Assembly: GCF_009911795.1 (NCBI RefSeq)
Contig: NZ_CP047898.1
Location: 930,001 to 994,000, forward strand
Direction: 5' to 3'
From: Pseudarthrobacter psychrotolerans
GTDB lineage: Bacteria > Actinomycetota > Actinomycetes > Actinomycetales > Micrococcaceae
DNA length: 64,000 nucleotides
Under the pieces are notes generated by a model that was not told where the DNA came from, did not search any database, and saw nothing but the letters and a program-made list of their open reading frames with translations. Below are positions 43,239-53,193 of the stretch, one piece after another; position 1 is the first letter of the stretch, and each line of letters begins with the position of its first letter. The position numbers and the translations under genes were made by a program.

Positions 43239-45356
43239 TCAGTTCCGCTGGCTGCGGCCACCGGCTGAGGTGCGCGCCAGCAGCACCTTTTCGTCGACGG
43301 GGGCGTTGCCGCTGGCCCGCTGTGCCGTGACGTATGCGCGGGCCTCGTCCTGCCGGGTCTTCTCCGCGCCGGTAGCGATCGATGCGCGCACGTGCTCGTC
43401 GCCGTAACCGAAGGCGTCCACAAGGTCCAGGGCGTGCGGCCTGATCTTGACCAGGAGCCGGTTAATGTAATCACCCACAGTGCGCGCCCGTTGCATGGAG
43501 AGCCGGCCGTTCATGAGGTACCACGACAGGTTCTTTTCGATCAGCGACAGGCCGAAAAGGTCGCGCAGCCATGTCAGGACCCGCTTGGTGCCGGGGTCCG
43601 TGGCATCTTCCAGCGCCTCCGTGAACGCCTCCCATTGCAGGAGCTCGGCGTGCGCCTGGGCGGCGTCGATCAGCTCGTTCTGGTGCTGGTTGAAGAGTGC
43701 GGCTCCCTTTTCGACGGGCAGTTTGTTGGCGCCCTTCAGGGCAGCCCCCACGTCGGCCACCATGGTCTGGATACGGTCCGTCAGGAGGGCGCGTTGGCCT
43801 TCCTCGTCCCGGAGCGCGATTGCAGCCTTCTGGACGGATCCGGTATCGGCGACAAACTGCGCCACCTGCCGCAGGCCGGTGCGGTGGATCGCCACGCCCG
43901 TTGCCTGGGCCACCACGTAGCGTGCCAGGACGCCGAAATCGACATTCCTGAACTCCTTGGCATAGTCGGCCAGGAGGCGCTTGGCCACAAGCTGGAGAAG
44001 GACGGTGTTGTCGCCCTCAAAGGTGACGTAGACGTCCAGGTCGGCCCGAAGGGAGGCGAAACGGTTTTCGATCAGGAAGCCGGCGCCGCCGCACGCCTCA
44101 CGGCATTCCTGCAGCGTGTCCAGGGCATGCCACGTGCTCAGCGGCTTCAGGGCCGCGGCGAGGGTCTCCAGGTCCTGCCGGTCCTCATCGGTATCGTGGG
44201 CGCCGGAAAAGACGTCGTCGAACTTCTGGAGGAGCTGCTCGTGCGCGAAGCCCGCGGCATACGTCGTGGCCAGCCGGGTAAACAAGCGCCGCTGGTGGCG
44301 CTGGTAGTCCAGGAGGACCTCTTCGTCGGTGTGGGACGACGCGTTGAACTGGCGGCGTTCGGTGGCGTAGCGGATGGCTGCGGTCAGGGCGACCTTCGAC
44401 GCCGCCACGGCCGCGCCGTCCAGGGACACGCGGCCCTGGACGAGCGTTCCCAGCATGGTGAAAAAGCGGCGGCCGGGGCTGGCAATGGACGACGTATAGG
44501 TCCCGTCGGGTGCCACATCGCCGTAGCGGTTCAGGAGGTTCGTGCGGGGGATGCGGACGTTGTCGAAATGCAGCCGGCCGTTGTCGATCCCGTTGAGGCC
44601 GCCCTTGACGCCGTCGTCCTCGCCACCGATTCCGGGCAGGAACTCCTTTGTTTCGGGATCCCGGAGGTTAAGGTAGAAGGCGTGCACACCATGGTTGACG
44701 CCCTGGGTCACGAGCTGGGCGAACACAACCGCGGCGAGGCCGTCGATGGCTGCGTTGCCGATGTAGTCCTTCCACGCAGCACGGAACGGCGTGTGGACCA
44801 CAAATTCCTGGGTTTCGGCGTTGTACGTCGCCGTGGTGGCGATGCTGGCCACATCGGAACCGTGGCCGGTTTCAGTCATGGCGAAGCAGCCGGGGATCTC
44901 CAGGCTCATGATGCCCGGCAGCCATTTGTTGTGGTGCTCCTGCGTGCCGAGGTGCATCACAGCCGAGCCAAAGAGGCCCCACTGGACACCGGCCTTGATC
45001 TGCAGGGACGGGTCGGCGGTGACCAGTTCCTCGAATCTGGCCACATTGCCGCCGTGATCATCCGCACCGCCCAGTGCCGCCGGGAAGGCCCGCTGCACGG
45101 CGTTGTTGTCCACCAGGTACTTCAACTGGCCGAAGGCCCGCGTCCGGTGTTCGGTGTGCGTCAGTCCTTCGATCTTGTGCAATGCAGGGTCGCCGGCCAA
45201 TGTGCGCGATTGCCGGCGGGATTCCGCCCATTTGCCCAGGAGCTGCTCGCCGAGGGCGGCAACGTCGACGGCGGGCTGTGCCGCCGTTCCGTGGCCGGCT
45301 GTGGGGCTGGTTACGGCGGCCTCCGGGCCGGTGGGGCGGTCCACTACTTCGGTCAT
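43239..45356 (-). CDS. Acyl-CoA oxidase/dehydrogenase family enzyme
   Basis: FAD enzyme for the first beta-oxidation step, 705 residues. Features of the acyl-CoA oxidase branch are visible: GCFAMTETGHGSDVASIATT, VHTPFRAAWKDYIGNAA, GRVSLDGAAVAASKVAL, CREACGGAGFLIENRFASLR and TFEGDNTVLLQL. The size fits oxidases better than 380-residue dehydrogenases. ATG 45356 (MTEVVDRPTG) is chosen. It lies directly downstream of a TetR regulator and faces away from a thiolase/reductase/hydratase operon, so it probably belongs to the same fatty-acyl regulon. Confidence 0.93.
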   Translation of the reverse strand: MTEVVDRPTGPEAAVTSPTAGHGTAAQPAVDVAALGEQLLGKWAESRRQSRTLAGDPALHKIEGLTHTEHRTRAFGQLKYLVDNNAVQRAFPAALGGADDHGGNVARFEELVTADPSLQIKAGVQWGLFGSAVMHLGTQEHHNKWLPGIMSLEIPGCFAMTETGHGSDVASIATTATYNAETQEFVVHTPFRAAWKDYIGNAAIDGLAAVVFAQLVTQGVNHGVHAFYLNLRDPETKEFLPGIGGEDDGVKGGLNGIDNGRLHFDNVRIPRTNLLNRYGDVAPDGTYTSSIASPGRRFFTMLGTLVQGRVSLDGAAVAASKVALTAAIRYATERRQFNASSHTDEEVLLDYQRHQRRLFTRLATTYAAGFAHEQLLQKFDDVFSGAHDTDEDRQDLETLAAALKPLSTWHALDTLQECREACGGAGFLIENRFASLRADLDVYVTFEGDNTVLLQLVAKRLLADYAKEFRNVDFGVLARYVVAQATGVAIHRTGLRQVAQFVADTGSVQKAAIALRDEEGQRALLTDRIQTMVADVGAALKGANKLPVEKGAALFNQHQNELIDAAQAHAELLQWEAFTEALEDATDPGTKRVLTWLRDLFGLSLIEKNLSWYLMNGRLSMQRARTVGDYINRLLVKIRPHALDLVDAFGYGDEHVRASIATGAEKTRQDEARAYVTAQRASGNAPVDEKVLLARTSAGGRSQRN

Positions 45357-45409
45357 GTCAATGTCCTTCGTTGGTTCTGACAGGAGGGTATGAGGTTCTT
45401 GTGGCGGAA

Positions 45410-46101
45410 TCATGTCGCGCCCGCAGGGTTAAGCTCGGGGGCGATTCCCACGCACAACCAGGCCGTGATCTGGCGGGCCATGGCTTCCTGGTCCGGCTTC
45501 GCCGCCGAATCAGGTTTGCTGAGCCATTGCTCGCCGGCATTCCGGACCAGGCCGATCGCCGCCGTGGGCCAGTAGCCGATCACCGCTTCCTTGCCATCGC
45601 CGAGGTGGGTCCGCATCGGTGCGGCGATCATCTCCGCGATGGAATCAAAGAAATGGCCCAAGGCTCCTGAAATGGCCGCCGATCCGTGGGGTCCGTCCGC
45701 GTCCACCGGTGCATAGCGGGTGACAAAGCTGTAGACGTTGGGGCTGGTTTCCGCCATCTGGAGATAGGCCGAGATCATGGCCAACAGCCCCTCGCGGGGG
45801 TCTGTGCGCCCTGGGCCGCTTCGCGGATCTTCCGTTGCATCTGGCTCAGGACAACTTCCCCGACGGCCTGCTGCAGGCCGGCTTTGTCGCCGAAATAGCG
45901 GTAGAAGACTGACTTCGATGTTCCGGCGGCCGCAGCAATCTCCTCCATGGAGGCGTCACTTCCCAGCGCGTGGACAGCCCGCCGTGCGGACTTGATGAGT
46001 TCCCGGCGTCGCTCCTCCCGGTGGGTCTGCCAGCGGGCCGAGCGGCCGTCGGCATTTCCGCCGGCAGCCGGCGTCGGGACTTCTGAGTGGAGGTTGTTCA
46101 C
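45410..46101 (-). pseudogene. TetR family regulator of acyl-CoA metabolism, frameshifted
   Basis: The N-terminal HTH is intact (GSDASMEEIAAAAGTSKSVFYRYFGDKAGL), but the frame ends soon after EAAQGAQTPA. The ligand-binding domain (AMISAYLQMAETSPN to ELNPAGAT) is in the next frame. The break lies in GGGGG at 45796-45800; one more base restores TPREGLLAMISAYLQ and a protein of about 231 residues. GTG 46101 is the likely start and overlaps the edge of its own presumptive operator. Domain sequence is otherwise good, so an assembly error is plausible. Confidence 0.85.
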
Positions 46102-46133
46102 GATACTCAGCGTATCAGGTACGCTGGGTATCG
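46101..46133. promoter_or_regulatory. TetR-type operator between divergent regulator and thiolase genes
   Basis: CGATACTCAGCGT-N7-ACGCTGGGTATCG is a 13-bp inverted repeat with one mismatch. It is placed where it can control both the TetR gene and the fadA operon, which starts 30 nt downstream. Symmetry and position fit a TetR dimer site. Confidence 0.8.
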
Positions 46134-46162
46134 GAAACTGTCGCAGATCAGAGGAGTCACCC

Positions 46163-47530
46163 ATGTCCGTCAATGGACAGTCCGGCACCGGACCCCACGA
46201 ATTCGCCAGCCCCACGACGTCCGGCGCGGCGCGCCCAGTCCGCCGGGCCGTAATTGTGGGTGGTAACCGGATCCCGTTTGCCCGGTCCGGCGGGGCCTAC
46301 ACGAAGTCTTCCAACCAGGACATGCTCACCGCCGCGCTGGACGGACTTATTGCCAGGTTTGGCCTCCAGGATGAGCGGATCGGCGAGGTTGCGGCCGGGG
46401 CCGTGCTCAAGCACTCCCGGGATTTCAACCTCACCCGCGAGGCAGTCCTGGGTTCAGCGTTGTCGGCGGAGACCCCCGCCTACGATCTGCAGCAAGCATG
46501 CGCCACCGGCCTCGAAACGGTTCTAGGCCTGGCCAACAAGATCAAACTGGGCCAGATCGATTCCGGCATCGCCGGAGGTGTGGACTCGGCGTCGGATGCG
46601 CCCATTGCTGTCAGTGAAGGCCTCCGCGAGGTGCTCCTGGACCTCAACCGCGCCAAGACCTTTTCCCAGCGCCTGCAGGTGCTCAGCCGGCTGCGGCCCA
46701 AGGACCTGGCCCCCGATGCTCCGAGCACGGGGGAGCCACGCACCGGCCTGTCCATGGGTGAACACCAGGCGCTGACCACCGCGCAGTGGAACATTTCGCG
46801 CGAGGCGCAGGATGAGCTGGCTTTCAACAGCCACCGCAACCTTTCCGCCGCGTATGACGCGGGTTTCTTTGATGACCTCCTGACGCCCTACCGCGGCCTC
46901 GCCAAAGACTCCAATCTGAGGGCGGACACCACCCTGGAGAAGTTGTCTACCCTCAAGCCCGTCTTCGGAAAGAACCTGGGTGCCGAGGCCACCATGACGG
47001 CGGGAAACTCCACGCCGCTGACCGACGGGGCCTCCACGGTCCTGCTCGCATCCGAAGACTGGGCCGATGCCCATGACTTGCCGAAGCTCGCCGCCGTAGT
47101 TGATGGAGAAGCTGCTGCTGTGGACTTCGTCCACGGCAAGGACGGCCTGCTCATGGCCCCCGCGTTCGCGGTCCCGAGGCTGCTGGCCCGCAACGGACTG
47201 ACGCTGGACGACTTCGACTTCTTTGAGATCCATGAAGCGTTTGCCGGGACCGTCCTGAGTACACTGGCCGCCTGGGAAGATGAGGAGTTCGGCCGCACCC
47301 GGCTGGGACTTGCGAGTGCCTTCGGCAGCATCGACCGCACCAAGCTGAACGTCAACGGCTCCTCCCTGGCCGCGGGCCACCCGTTCGCAGCCACCGGCGG
47401 ACGTATCGTGGCCTCGCTGGCCAAGATGCTGGAGGCCAAAGGCACCGTCGACGGAAGGCCTGCGCGCGGACTTATTTCCATCTGCGCCGCCGGCGGCCAG
47501 GGCGTCGTCGCAATTCTCGAAGCACTCTAG
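46163..47530 (+). CDS. Acetyl-CoA C-acetyltransferase (FadA2/FadI-like thiolase)
   Basis: Thiolase for beta-oxidation, 455 residues. Cys nucleophile in QQACATGLET, EAFAG motif in FEIHEAFAGTV, catalytic His in AAGHPFAATGGR and the second Cys in ISICAAGGQG are all present. GAGGAG precedes ATG 46163. First gene of an operon with a FabG4-like reductase and a MaoC hydratase, matching M. tuberculosis Rv0243-Rv0241c in content (from memory). Confidence 0.95.
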   Translation: MSVNGQSGTGPHEFASPTTSGAARPVRRAVIVGGNRIPFARSGGAYTKSSNQDMLTAALDGLIARFGLQDERIGEVAAGAVLKHSRDFNLTREAVLGSALSAETPAYDLQQACATGLETVLGLANKIKLGQIDSGIAGGVDSASDAPIAVSEGLREVLLDLNRAKTFSQRLQVLSRLRPKDLAPDAPSTGEPRTGLSMGEHQALTTAQWNISREAQDELAFNSHRNLSAAYDAGFFDDLLTPYRGLAKDSNLRADTTLEKLSTLKPVFGKNLGAEATMTAGNSTPLTDGASTVLLASEDWADAHDLPKLAAVVDGEAAAVDFVHGKDGLLMAPAFAVPRLLARNGLTLDDFDFFEIHEAFAGTVLSTLAAWEDEEFGRTRLGLASAFGSIDRTKLNVNGSSLAAGHPFAATGGRIVASLAKMLEAKGTVDGRPARGLISICAAGGQGVVAILEAL

Positions 47531-47539
47531 GGGCACCGG

Positions 47540-48880
47540 ATGACGGATAAATACACCACCCTGGTCAACCAGGTCGTAGGAAAGAACATCGCCAAGCGGC
47601 TGGGTCTGCCCCGGCCTGCGCTGCTGCGCCGCTACACGCCGGGCCAGCCCCTGGCCACCGGCCCCGTCCTGGTCCAGGGCAACACCTCCGGAGCCGACGA
47701 ACTGGCCGCCACGCTCCTTTCCTGGGACCTGGACGTCCGGCGCCACGCGGTACCCCGCGAAAAACTTGGTGCGATCATTCTGGTCCTGGATGAGTTGAAC
47801 CGGCCGGAGGATCTTGAAAAGCCTGTGCTGTCCGCTGCAGCCTCACTGCGTGATCTCGGCGCCAGCGCCCGCGTCATCACTGTCTCCCGGCCAGCCACTG
47901 AAAGTGCGTCCCCGGCACAGTCGGCCGCCCGGCAAGGCGTGGACGGCTTCCTGCGGTCCCTGGCCAAGGAACTCCGGGCCGGCGCAACAGCGAACGGCAT
48001 CGTCCTGGCCGAGAGTGTCCAGAGCACCAGCCCGAGCGCCCTTGCCGCCCTGCGGTTCTTCCTGTCCGGCCGGTCGGCATTCGTGGACGGCCAGTTCCTG
48101 ACGGTCGCAACCGAACAAGGTCAGCTGCCCCCGGATTTCGAGAAGCCGCTTGCCGGCAAGGTTGCTGTGGTCACGGGCGCCGCCCGCGGCATCGGTGCGG
48201 CTATTGCCCGGACCCTCCACCGGGACGGGGCGACCTTGGTCCTGGTTGACATCCCTTCAGCCGGGGACCACCTGGCTGCTGTCGCCAACGAAGTCCGCGG
48301 CACGACCCTTCAACTGGATATCAGCAGCGCAGATGCCGGCCAGCGGATCATCGACCACGCCGTGCAGCGTCACGGCCACCTGGACATCGTCATCCACAAC
48401 GCCGGGATTACCCGGGACAAGCTGCTCGCCAATATGGACCACGGCCGCTGGAACTCCGTCCTGAACATCAACATCGCCGCCCAGCTCAGAATCAACGAGG
48501 CGCTCCTGGCCTCTGAACACTTCCGGAATTCACCACGGATTGTTTCGGTTGCATCCACCAGCGGTATAGCGGGCAACCGCGGTCAGACCAACTACGCTGC
48601 CTCCAAGGGCGGGGTGATGGGTATGGTGCGCGCGTCTGCGCCCCTTTTGGCGGCGAACGGCGGGAGCATCAACGCGGTGGCACCCGGCTTCATCGAAACA
48701 GACATGACAGCGCGGATCCCGTTTGCTGTCCGGGAAGTGGGCAGGCGGCTGAATTCCCTGCAGCAGGGAGGCCAACCGGCTGACGTGGCGGAGGCCATAG
48801 CCTTCCTGGCGAGCGACGCTGCCGGTGGAATAAACGGCGACGTACTGCGGGTCTGCGGACAGAACCTGGTGGGGGCATGA
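47540..48880 (+). CDS. FabG4-like 3-oxoacyl reductase
   Basis: 446 residues, about twice a normal FabG. The N-terminal half (1-205) is a degenerate Rossmann-like domain without a proper cofactor motif. The C-terminal half is a full SDR: TGAARGIG, VIHNAGITRDKL, VASTSGIAG, YAASK. High-molecular-weight FabG4 proteins of mycobacteria have this layout and use NADH with acyl-CoA substrates. It follows the thiolase by 9 nt and overlaps the MaoC gene by four bases. Confidence 0.93.
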   Translation: MTDKYTTLVNQVVGKNIAKRLGLPRPALLRRYTPGQPLATGPVLVQGNTSGADELAATLLSWDLDVRRHAVPREKLGAIILVLDELNRPEDLEKPVLSAAASLRDLGASARVITVSRPATESASPAQSAARQGVDGFLRSLAKELRAGATANGIVLAESVQSTSPSALAALRFFLSGRSAFVDGQFLTVATEQGQLPPDFEKPLAGKVAVVTGAARGIGAAIARTLHRDGATLVLVDIPSAGDHLAAVANEVRGTTLQLDISSADAGQRIIDHAVQRHGHLDIVIHNAGITRDKLLANMDHGRWNSVLNINIAAQLRINEALLASEHFRNSPRIVSVASTSGIAGNRGQTNYAASKGGVMGMVRASAPLLAANGGSINAVAPGFIETDMTARIPFAVREVGRRLNSLQQGGQPADVAEAIAFLASDAAGGINGDVLRVCGQNLVGA

Positions 48881-49788
48881 GTACGGTCCAGCCGGTCATC
48901 CTGGGGGAGATGCCGTCCCTGTCCAAGCTGTACGTCAATGCCGCCGCTCAGGCGGCGCGGCGCCGCGTGCTGGGCACGCACAATGAATCAAGCCTGCCTG
49001 CCACCGGCCACGAAGTGCGAGGGGTAAGGGCCGACGTCGGCAACCTCACCGCGTACCAGCACCTCATCGGGCTGACCGCCAGGGACACCCTGCCGGCCGG
49101 CTATCTCCACGCACTGGCATTCCCGCTGGCCATGAGTGTGATGAACCGCGACGACTTCCCGCTGCCGCTTCTGGGCATGATCCACCTCAGCAACTATGTG
49201 GAACAGAGGTCGCCGGTGCTCTTTACCGAAGCCCTGGATATCCAGGCCAGGGTCGAGAACCTGCGGGGCCACCGGGCCGGCACACAACTAGACGTGGTAG
49301 CCGAGATCCGTAGCGCCGGTACGCCGGACATCAAATGGACAGGGCGTTCCTCCTACCTCGCCAAGGGCGTCTTCCTCCCCGGCATAGATAAACCAACCCC
49401 TCACAATGGCCAAACCGAATTCACGCCGTCGGACCCCACCGCGCTTTGGCATTTGGGGGTCGATACGGGAAGGGCGTACGCCGCCGTTTCAGGTGACTTC
49501 AACCCGATCCACTTGAGCGTGCTCTCGGCCAAAGCCTTGGGCATGCGGCGCTCCATCGCACACGGCATGTACCTGGCCTCGAGGGCCCTCGCGGACGTTG
49601 GGCCGGCCAAGGGCGAAACGTTCACGTGGGATGTCACGTTCGAGGCGCCGGTGTTCCTGCCGGCCCGCGTTGCGCTGGACATCACCACCGGGCAGACGCC
49701 TGGCGAAGGTTGGCGGCGGTCCGAATTTGTGGCGTGGAATCCACGCTCGGGCCGCAGGCACTTCAGCGGCTCCGTGGCACCCCTCTAG
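48877..49788 (+). CDS. MaoC-like (R)-3-hydroxyacyl hydratase, HtdX-like
   Basis: 303 residues with a double hot-dog architecture. The N-terminal half is degenerate (YQHLIGLTARDTLPAGYLH). The C-terminal half has the hydratase signature YAAVSGDFNPIHLS with catalytic Asp and His, followed by IAHGMYLASRAL. Completes the thiolase-reductase-hydratase operon. The stop overlaps the convergent FUSC stop (CTAG). Confidence 0.92.
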   Translation: MSTVQPVILGEMPSLSKLYVNAAAQAARRRVLGTHNESSLPATGHEVRGVRADVGNLTAYQHLIGLTARDTLPAGYLHALAFPLAMSVMNRDDFPLPLLGMIHLSNYVEQRSPVLFTEALDIQARVENLRGHRAGTQLDVVAEIRSAGTPDIKWTGRSSYLAKGVFLPGIDKPTPHNGQTEFTPSDPTALWHLGVDTGRAYAAVSGDFNPIHLSVLSAKALGMRRSIAHGMYLASRALADVGPAKGETFTWDVTFEAPVFLPARVALDITTGQTPGEGWRRSEFVAWNPRSGRRHFSGSVAPL

Positions 49789-50903
49789 GACGCCGGCCGC
49801 ACAGCCCGAAGTATCCGGTGGAGGCTCAGCAGGATGGACTCGGACGCTGTCACGGCCGAATCTGCCTCTGCCCGCTCCGCAACCGCGGCCATGCCAACCT
49901 CCATCGCTGACTTCGCGGCAGCGAACAGCCGCCGCTGTTCTACCTCATCCTCGCCGTCGAACGAGGCCAGGAGTTCACCGGTGGCAGTCATGGCTGCTGC
50001 CAGCGGTGCACTGTCCGTGAACGGCACCGTGTATGGTGCGTCGTCCCTCCAGATGACGTCGGACAGGACTTCTGTCATGTCTTGGATGTGGAACGTCACC
50101 CGCTCAAGCTCACGCAGGTTGCGGTAGTCGAGATCCACATCGCGAGGATGGAGTCGGCGGCGCGGATTGGCACGTCGGCTCGCGTCAGCCTCCTGGACGA
50201 GATGCCGGACCGTGCTTGCCGCTTCGGCCAGCTCGGCGGACCGCCGGGACCAGTCCTCATGCTCGGGAGGCCACTCTTCAGTCAGGGCAGCTCCCATGTG
50301 GGTCAGTTGCCGCCCGAGGGCCAGCCGGAGTTTGCCCAGGCTGGTGGCTGCCGCGTCGAAGTGCAGGGGAGGAAACACCAGGAAGTTGACGGCGATGCCC
50401 ACCGCGACGCCGACGCCCATCTGGATGAGGTAGCCAAAGGAAAAGTCGTCCCGGTTGCTTCCGCCCACGAGGAGAACCAGCAGCGCCGCCGTCGGAATCC
50501 AATCGCTGCCGGAGCCGATCCGGGGGAGGCCGCCGAGCAGCACCCCGATTCCCATAAAGACCGCGACAGTCAGCGGTGACGGATCACCGATACTGACCAG
50601 CGCAAAGGCGAGCCCAATACCCAAGGCGAGGCCCACCAGCGCCTGGAGGCCCTGCCGGAAGGATCCCGCCACGTTGCGGTACATCGACACCAGTGCCCCG
50701 AGCGGCGCGTAGTACGGATACTCGGCAGCGGATCCCGGCATCAGGGGAGCAATCGCGAAAGCAAGGCCGGCCGCCAGAGCTGCTTTCGCTGCCAACTGCA
50801 GGCGCTGTCCCGTGAACGCGGACGAGAGACCGGCCACCGAATTCCTCAGGAGTCGGGATCCAGCGGCGGGCCGGCGCTGCGGCTGCGCTTGAGTGTCACC
50901 CAT
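49785..50903 (-). CDS. FUSC/aromatic acid exporter-type membrane protein
   Basis: 372 residues. An N-terminal membrane domain of about six helices (residues 30-190) has LAAKAALAAGLAFAIAPLMP, and the C-terminal cytoplasmic helical domain carries RRRLHPRDVDLDYRNLRELE. Members of the family export aromatic acids or are uncharacterised. Convergent with the MaoC gene, sharing a 4-bp overlap. Confidence 0.85.
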   Translation of the reverse strand: MGDTQAQPQRRPAAGSRLLRNSVAGLSSAFTGQRLQLAAKAALAAGLAFAIAPLMPGSAAEYPYYAPLGALVSMYRNVAGSFRQGLQALVGLALGIGLAFALVSIGDPSPLTVAVFMGIGVLLGGLPRIGSGSDWIPTAALLVLLVGGSNRDDFSFGYLIQMGVGVAVGIAVNFLVFPPLHFDAAATSLGKLRLALGRQLTHMGAALTEEWPPEHEDWSRRSAELAEAASTVRHLVQEADASRRANPRRRLHPRDVDLDYRNLRELERVTFHIQDMTEVLSDVIWRDDAPYTVPFTDSAPLAAAMTATGELLASFDGEDEVEQRRLFAAAKSAMEVGMAAVAERAEADSAVTASESILLSLHRILRAVRPAS

Positions 50904-50929
50904 CGCCCCAGATTAGGTGCAGCTGCCTG

Positions 50930-52040
50930 CTACGACAAGGCCGACGCCGACCGCCGGACCTCCGCGGCCAGCCGGTGCGCTTTGCCCTGCGTGCGTCCGT
51001 CCTCCGCCCGCTGCGGGATGTATCCGAAACCGAGACCGTACGCGGGATCGGCGAACCCCAGCGCAGCGTTTGCTCCTTCGTGGCCGAAGGCCCGGTGGCT
51101 GCCGAAATTCCGCGACACGTGCGGCTTCATAAAGACCACGGCAAAGGCGTTGTCCAGTCCGGACATGCGGTCCAGGCCCCACACCTGCTCCTGGGACATC
51201 ACTCTGACTGTCTCAGGGGGTCAACAAGGGGGTGCTGCCGTCGACACCTGTTAGGGCCGCCGCGTAGAGCCTGGCCAGGCCCTCCGCAGTACCCACGCCG
51301 CCGGCGGAACTCATCCCGGTAGCGCGCACGGTCCGTTGATTGGGAAGTTCCATGATCGAGCTGACCGCCGCGTTGCTGTTCAGCCCGTCCAGGCTCAGCG
51401 GATCCAGCCACGGCTGAAGGGGATCGACGTCGTAGAGAACGTCACGGTAGCGCGGTTCCAGCTCCTCCGGCAGTCCCAGGAAGAAGTCGATGCCGTAGGC
51501 CGTGCGGATGCGGTGGTCGTAGAGGCTCTGCAGGCTGGATCCCGCAACCCGCCGGCAGAGTTCCTCCATGATGATGCCGATGGTGAGGGCGTGGTAACCG
51601 AAGCAACTGCCTGGACGCCATGCAGGCCTCTCCCCGGCCAGCCGTTCCGCGGCCCCGGAAGTGGTGAATTCGTCCAGGGCAAATCCGCCTTCGACGCCCA
51701 ACAGGCCGGCCTGATGGGACAGTGATTCACGCACCAGCAACCCGTCCTTGCCGTGGACACCGAACTCGGGCCAGTAGTGCGCCACCGTCCGGTCAAGGTC
51801 AAGCAGCCCATCCTGGACGAGTACGGAAATCACCAGGGCCGCCACGCCCTTGGACACTGAGTACGCCCCGGTGATGGAGTCGGCCGTAATGTGGGGCCCG
51901 CCAACCAGGTCCAGTACCTTCACGCCGTCCCGGTAGGCGGCCAGTTGGGCGCTGTATTGCGGATCGGCCGCAAGGAGTCCCTCAAACAGAGCCAAAACGC
52001 CCTCGTAGCCGGGCGCCGCAAAGCCATGTGATTTCTGCAT
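50930..52040 (-). pseudogene. Serine hydrolase (class C beta-lactamase/esterase family), frameshifted
   Basis: Penicillin-binding-protein-like esterase. Catalytic Ser-x-x-Lys is SVSKGVAAL, and the Tyr motif lies in the FGYHALTIG region. The first frame stops at 51213 after DGSTPLLTP. The remaining C-terminus (ETVRVMSQEQVWGLDR, then FGHEGANAALGFADP with the His-x-Gly-like motif) is in another frame to 50930. The fault is GGGGG at 51216-51220; removing one G gives a protein of about 370 residues. No other damage seen. Confidence 0.85.
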
Positions 52041-52057
52041 GCGCCTAGCCTAACCGG

Positions 52058-53183
52058 TTAGAAAGCGCTTTCTTGGCTGGGGGCCGCTCCGTGGCCGGGG
52101 GAGACTTCCTCGCCGGCACGCACCGGTCCCGGGGGAGTGCCGTCGCCGAATGGCCGGCCGCCCAGCGCTTCCCTGCCATGAGGCTCCAGCCAGCCGGACG
52201 GATCGGGGCCCTGCGGCACCATCCGGGTGGGATTGATGTCCTCGTGGACGATGTAATAGTGCTGCTTGATCTGGACAAAATCGATGGTGTCGCCGAAACC
52301 GGGAGTCTGGAAAAGATCGCGTAGCCCCACAGGGCAGGCAGTTCGGCCAGCTTCTGCCGGTTGCACTTGAAGTGCCCGTGGTAGACGGCATCGAACCTGG
52401 CCAAGGTGGTGAACAGGCGGACGTCGGCCTCCGTGATGGTGTCACCCACGAGGTACCGCTGTCCGGTGAGGCGTTCCTCGAGCCAGTCCAGGGCGGTCCA
52501 CAGCCGGGAATAGGCCGAGTTGTAGGCCTCCTGGGAGCCTGCAAAGCCGCAGCGGTAGACGCCGTTGTTGACCTCGGTGAACACGCGCCTGTTGACGGCG
52601 TCAATTTCGGTGCGGAGGTGTTCCGGGTAGAGGTCGGGCGCTCCCGCCCGATGGAACCGGGTCCATTCGGTGGCAAAGTCCAGGGTGATCTGCGGGAAAT
52701 TGTTGGTCACCACCGTGCCGCTGGCAATATCCACGATCGCCGGGACTGTGATGCCGCGCGGGTAATCCGGGAAGCGCCGGAAATAGGCGCTCTGGATGCG
52801 CTCGATGCCGAGGACCGGGTCCACCCCACCCGGATCCAGGTCAAAGGTCCACGACCGCACATCGTGGGTGGGGCCCGCTGGCCCAGGGAGATGGCGTCCT
52901 CCAGCCCGAGGAGCCTCCGCACAATCACCGTCCTGTTCGCCCACGGGCATGCCCTCGCAGCAATCAGCCGGTACCGGCCGGCCTCTACAGGCCACCCTGG
53001 CTCGCCGTTGACGCCCGGGCGGTCGTCGTGGGTGATCCGGTCTTCAATGTAGTTCGTGTCCCGGTTGAACTCCGCCCCGCCGGTCACATAGGCGCCCCGG
53101 GTGCTGTGTTCGGGGCTGGTGTCCGTGCTGTTGGCTGCGGTGGCGGTCACGGCCTGTGGCCCACTCGAAGTTTCCTGGCTCAT
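52058..53183 (-). pseudogene. Glutathionyl-hydroquinone reductase (Xi-class GST) with two frameshifts
   Basis: The N-terminus MSQETSSGP and the catalytic CPWANRTVIVRRLLGLED are in frame one. PTHDVRSWTFDLDPGGVDPV through to LAELPALWGY is in frame two after a one-base loss near 52878-52884. DLFQTPGFGDTIDFVQIKQH to the end is in frame three after a further loss (one or four bases of a GC tract) near 52320-52325. Repaired, it would be about 375 residues. In mycothiol-using actinobacteria the homologues probably use mycothiol. Two lesions make a true pseudogene possible, though other genes here suggest indel errors. Confidence 0.85.
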
Positions 53184-53193
53184 GCCCTCCAGC

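Noticed and set aside
43392..45380. 662-codon plus-strand frame opposite the acyl-CoA oxidase
   Set aside because: Shadow frame; the minus strand encodes a full acyl-CoA oxidase with all motifs.
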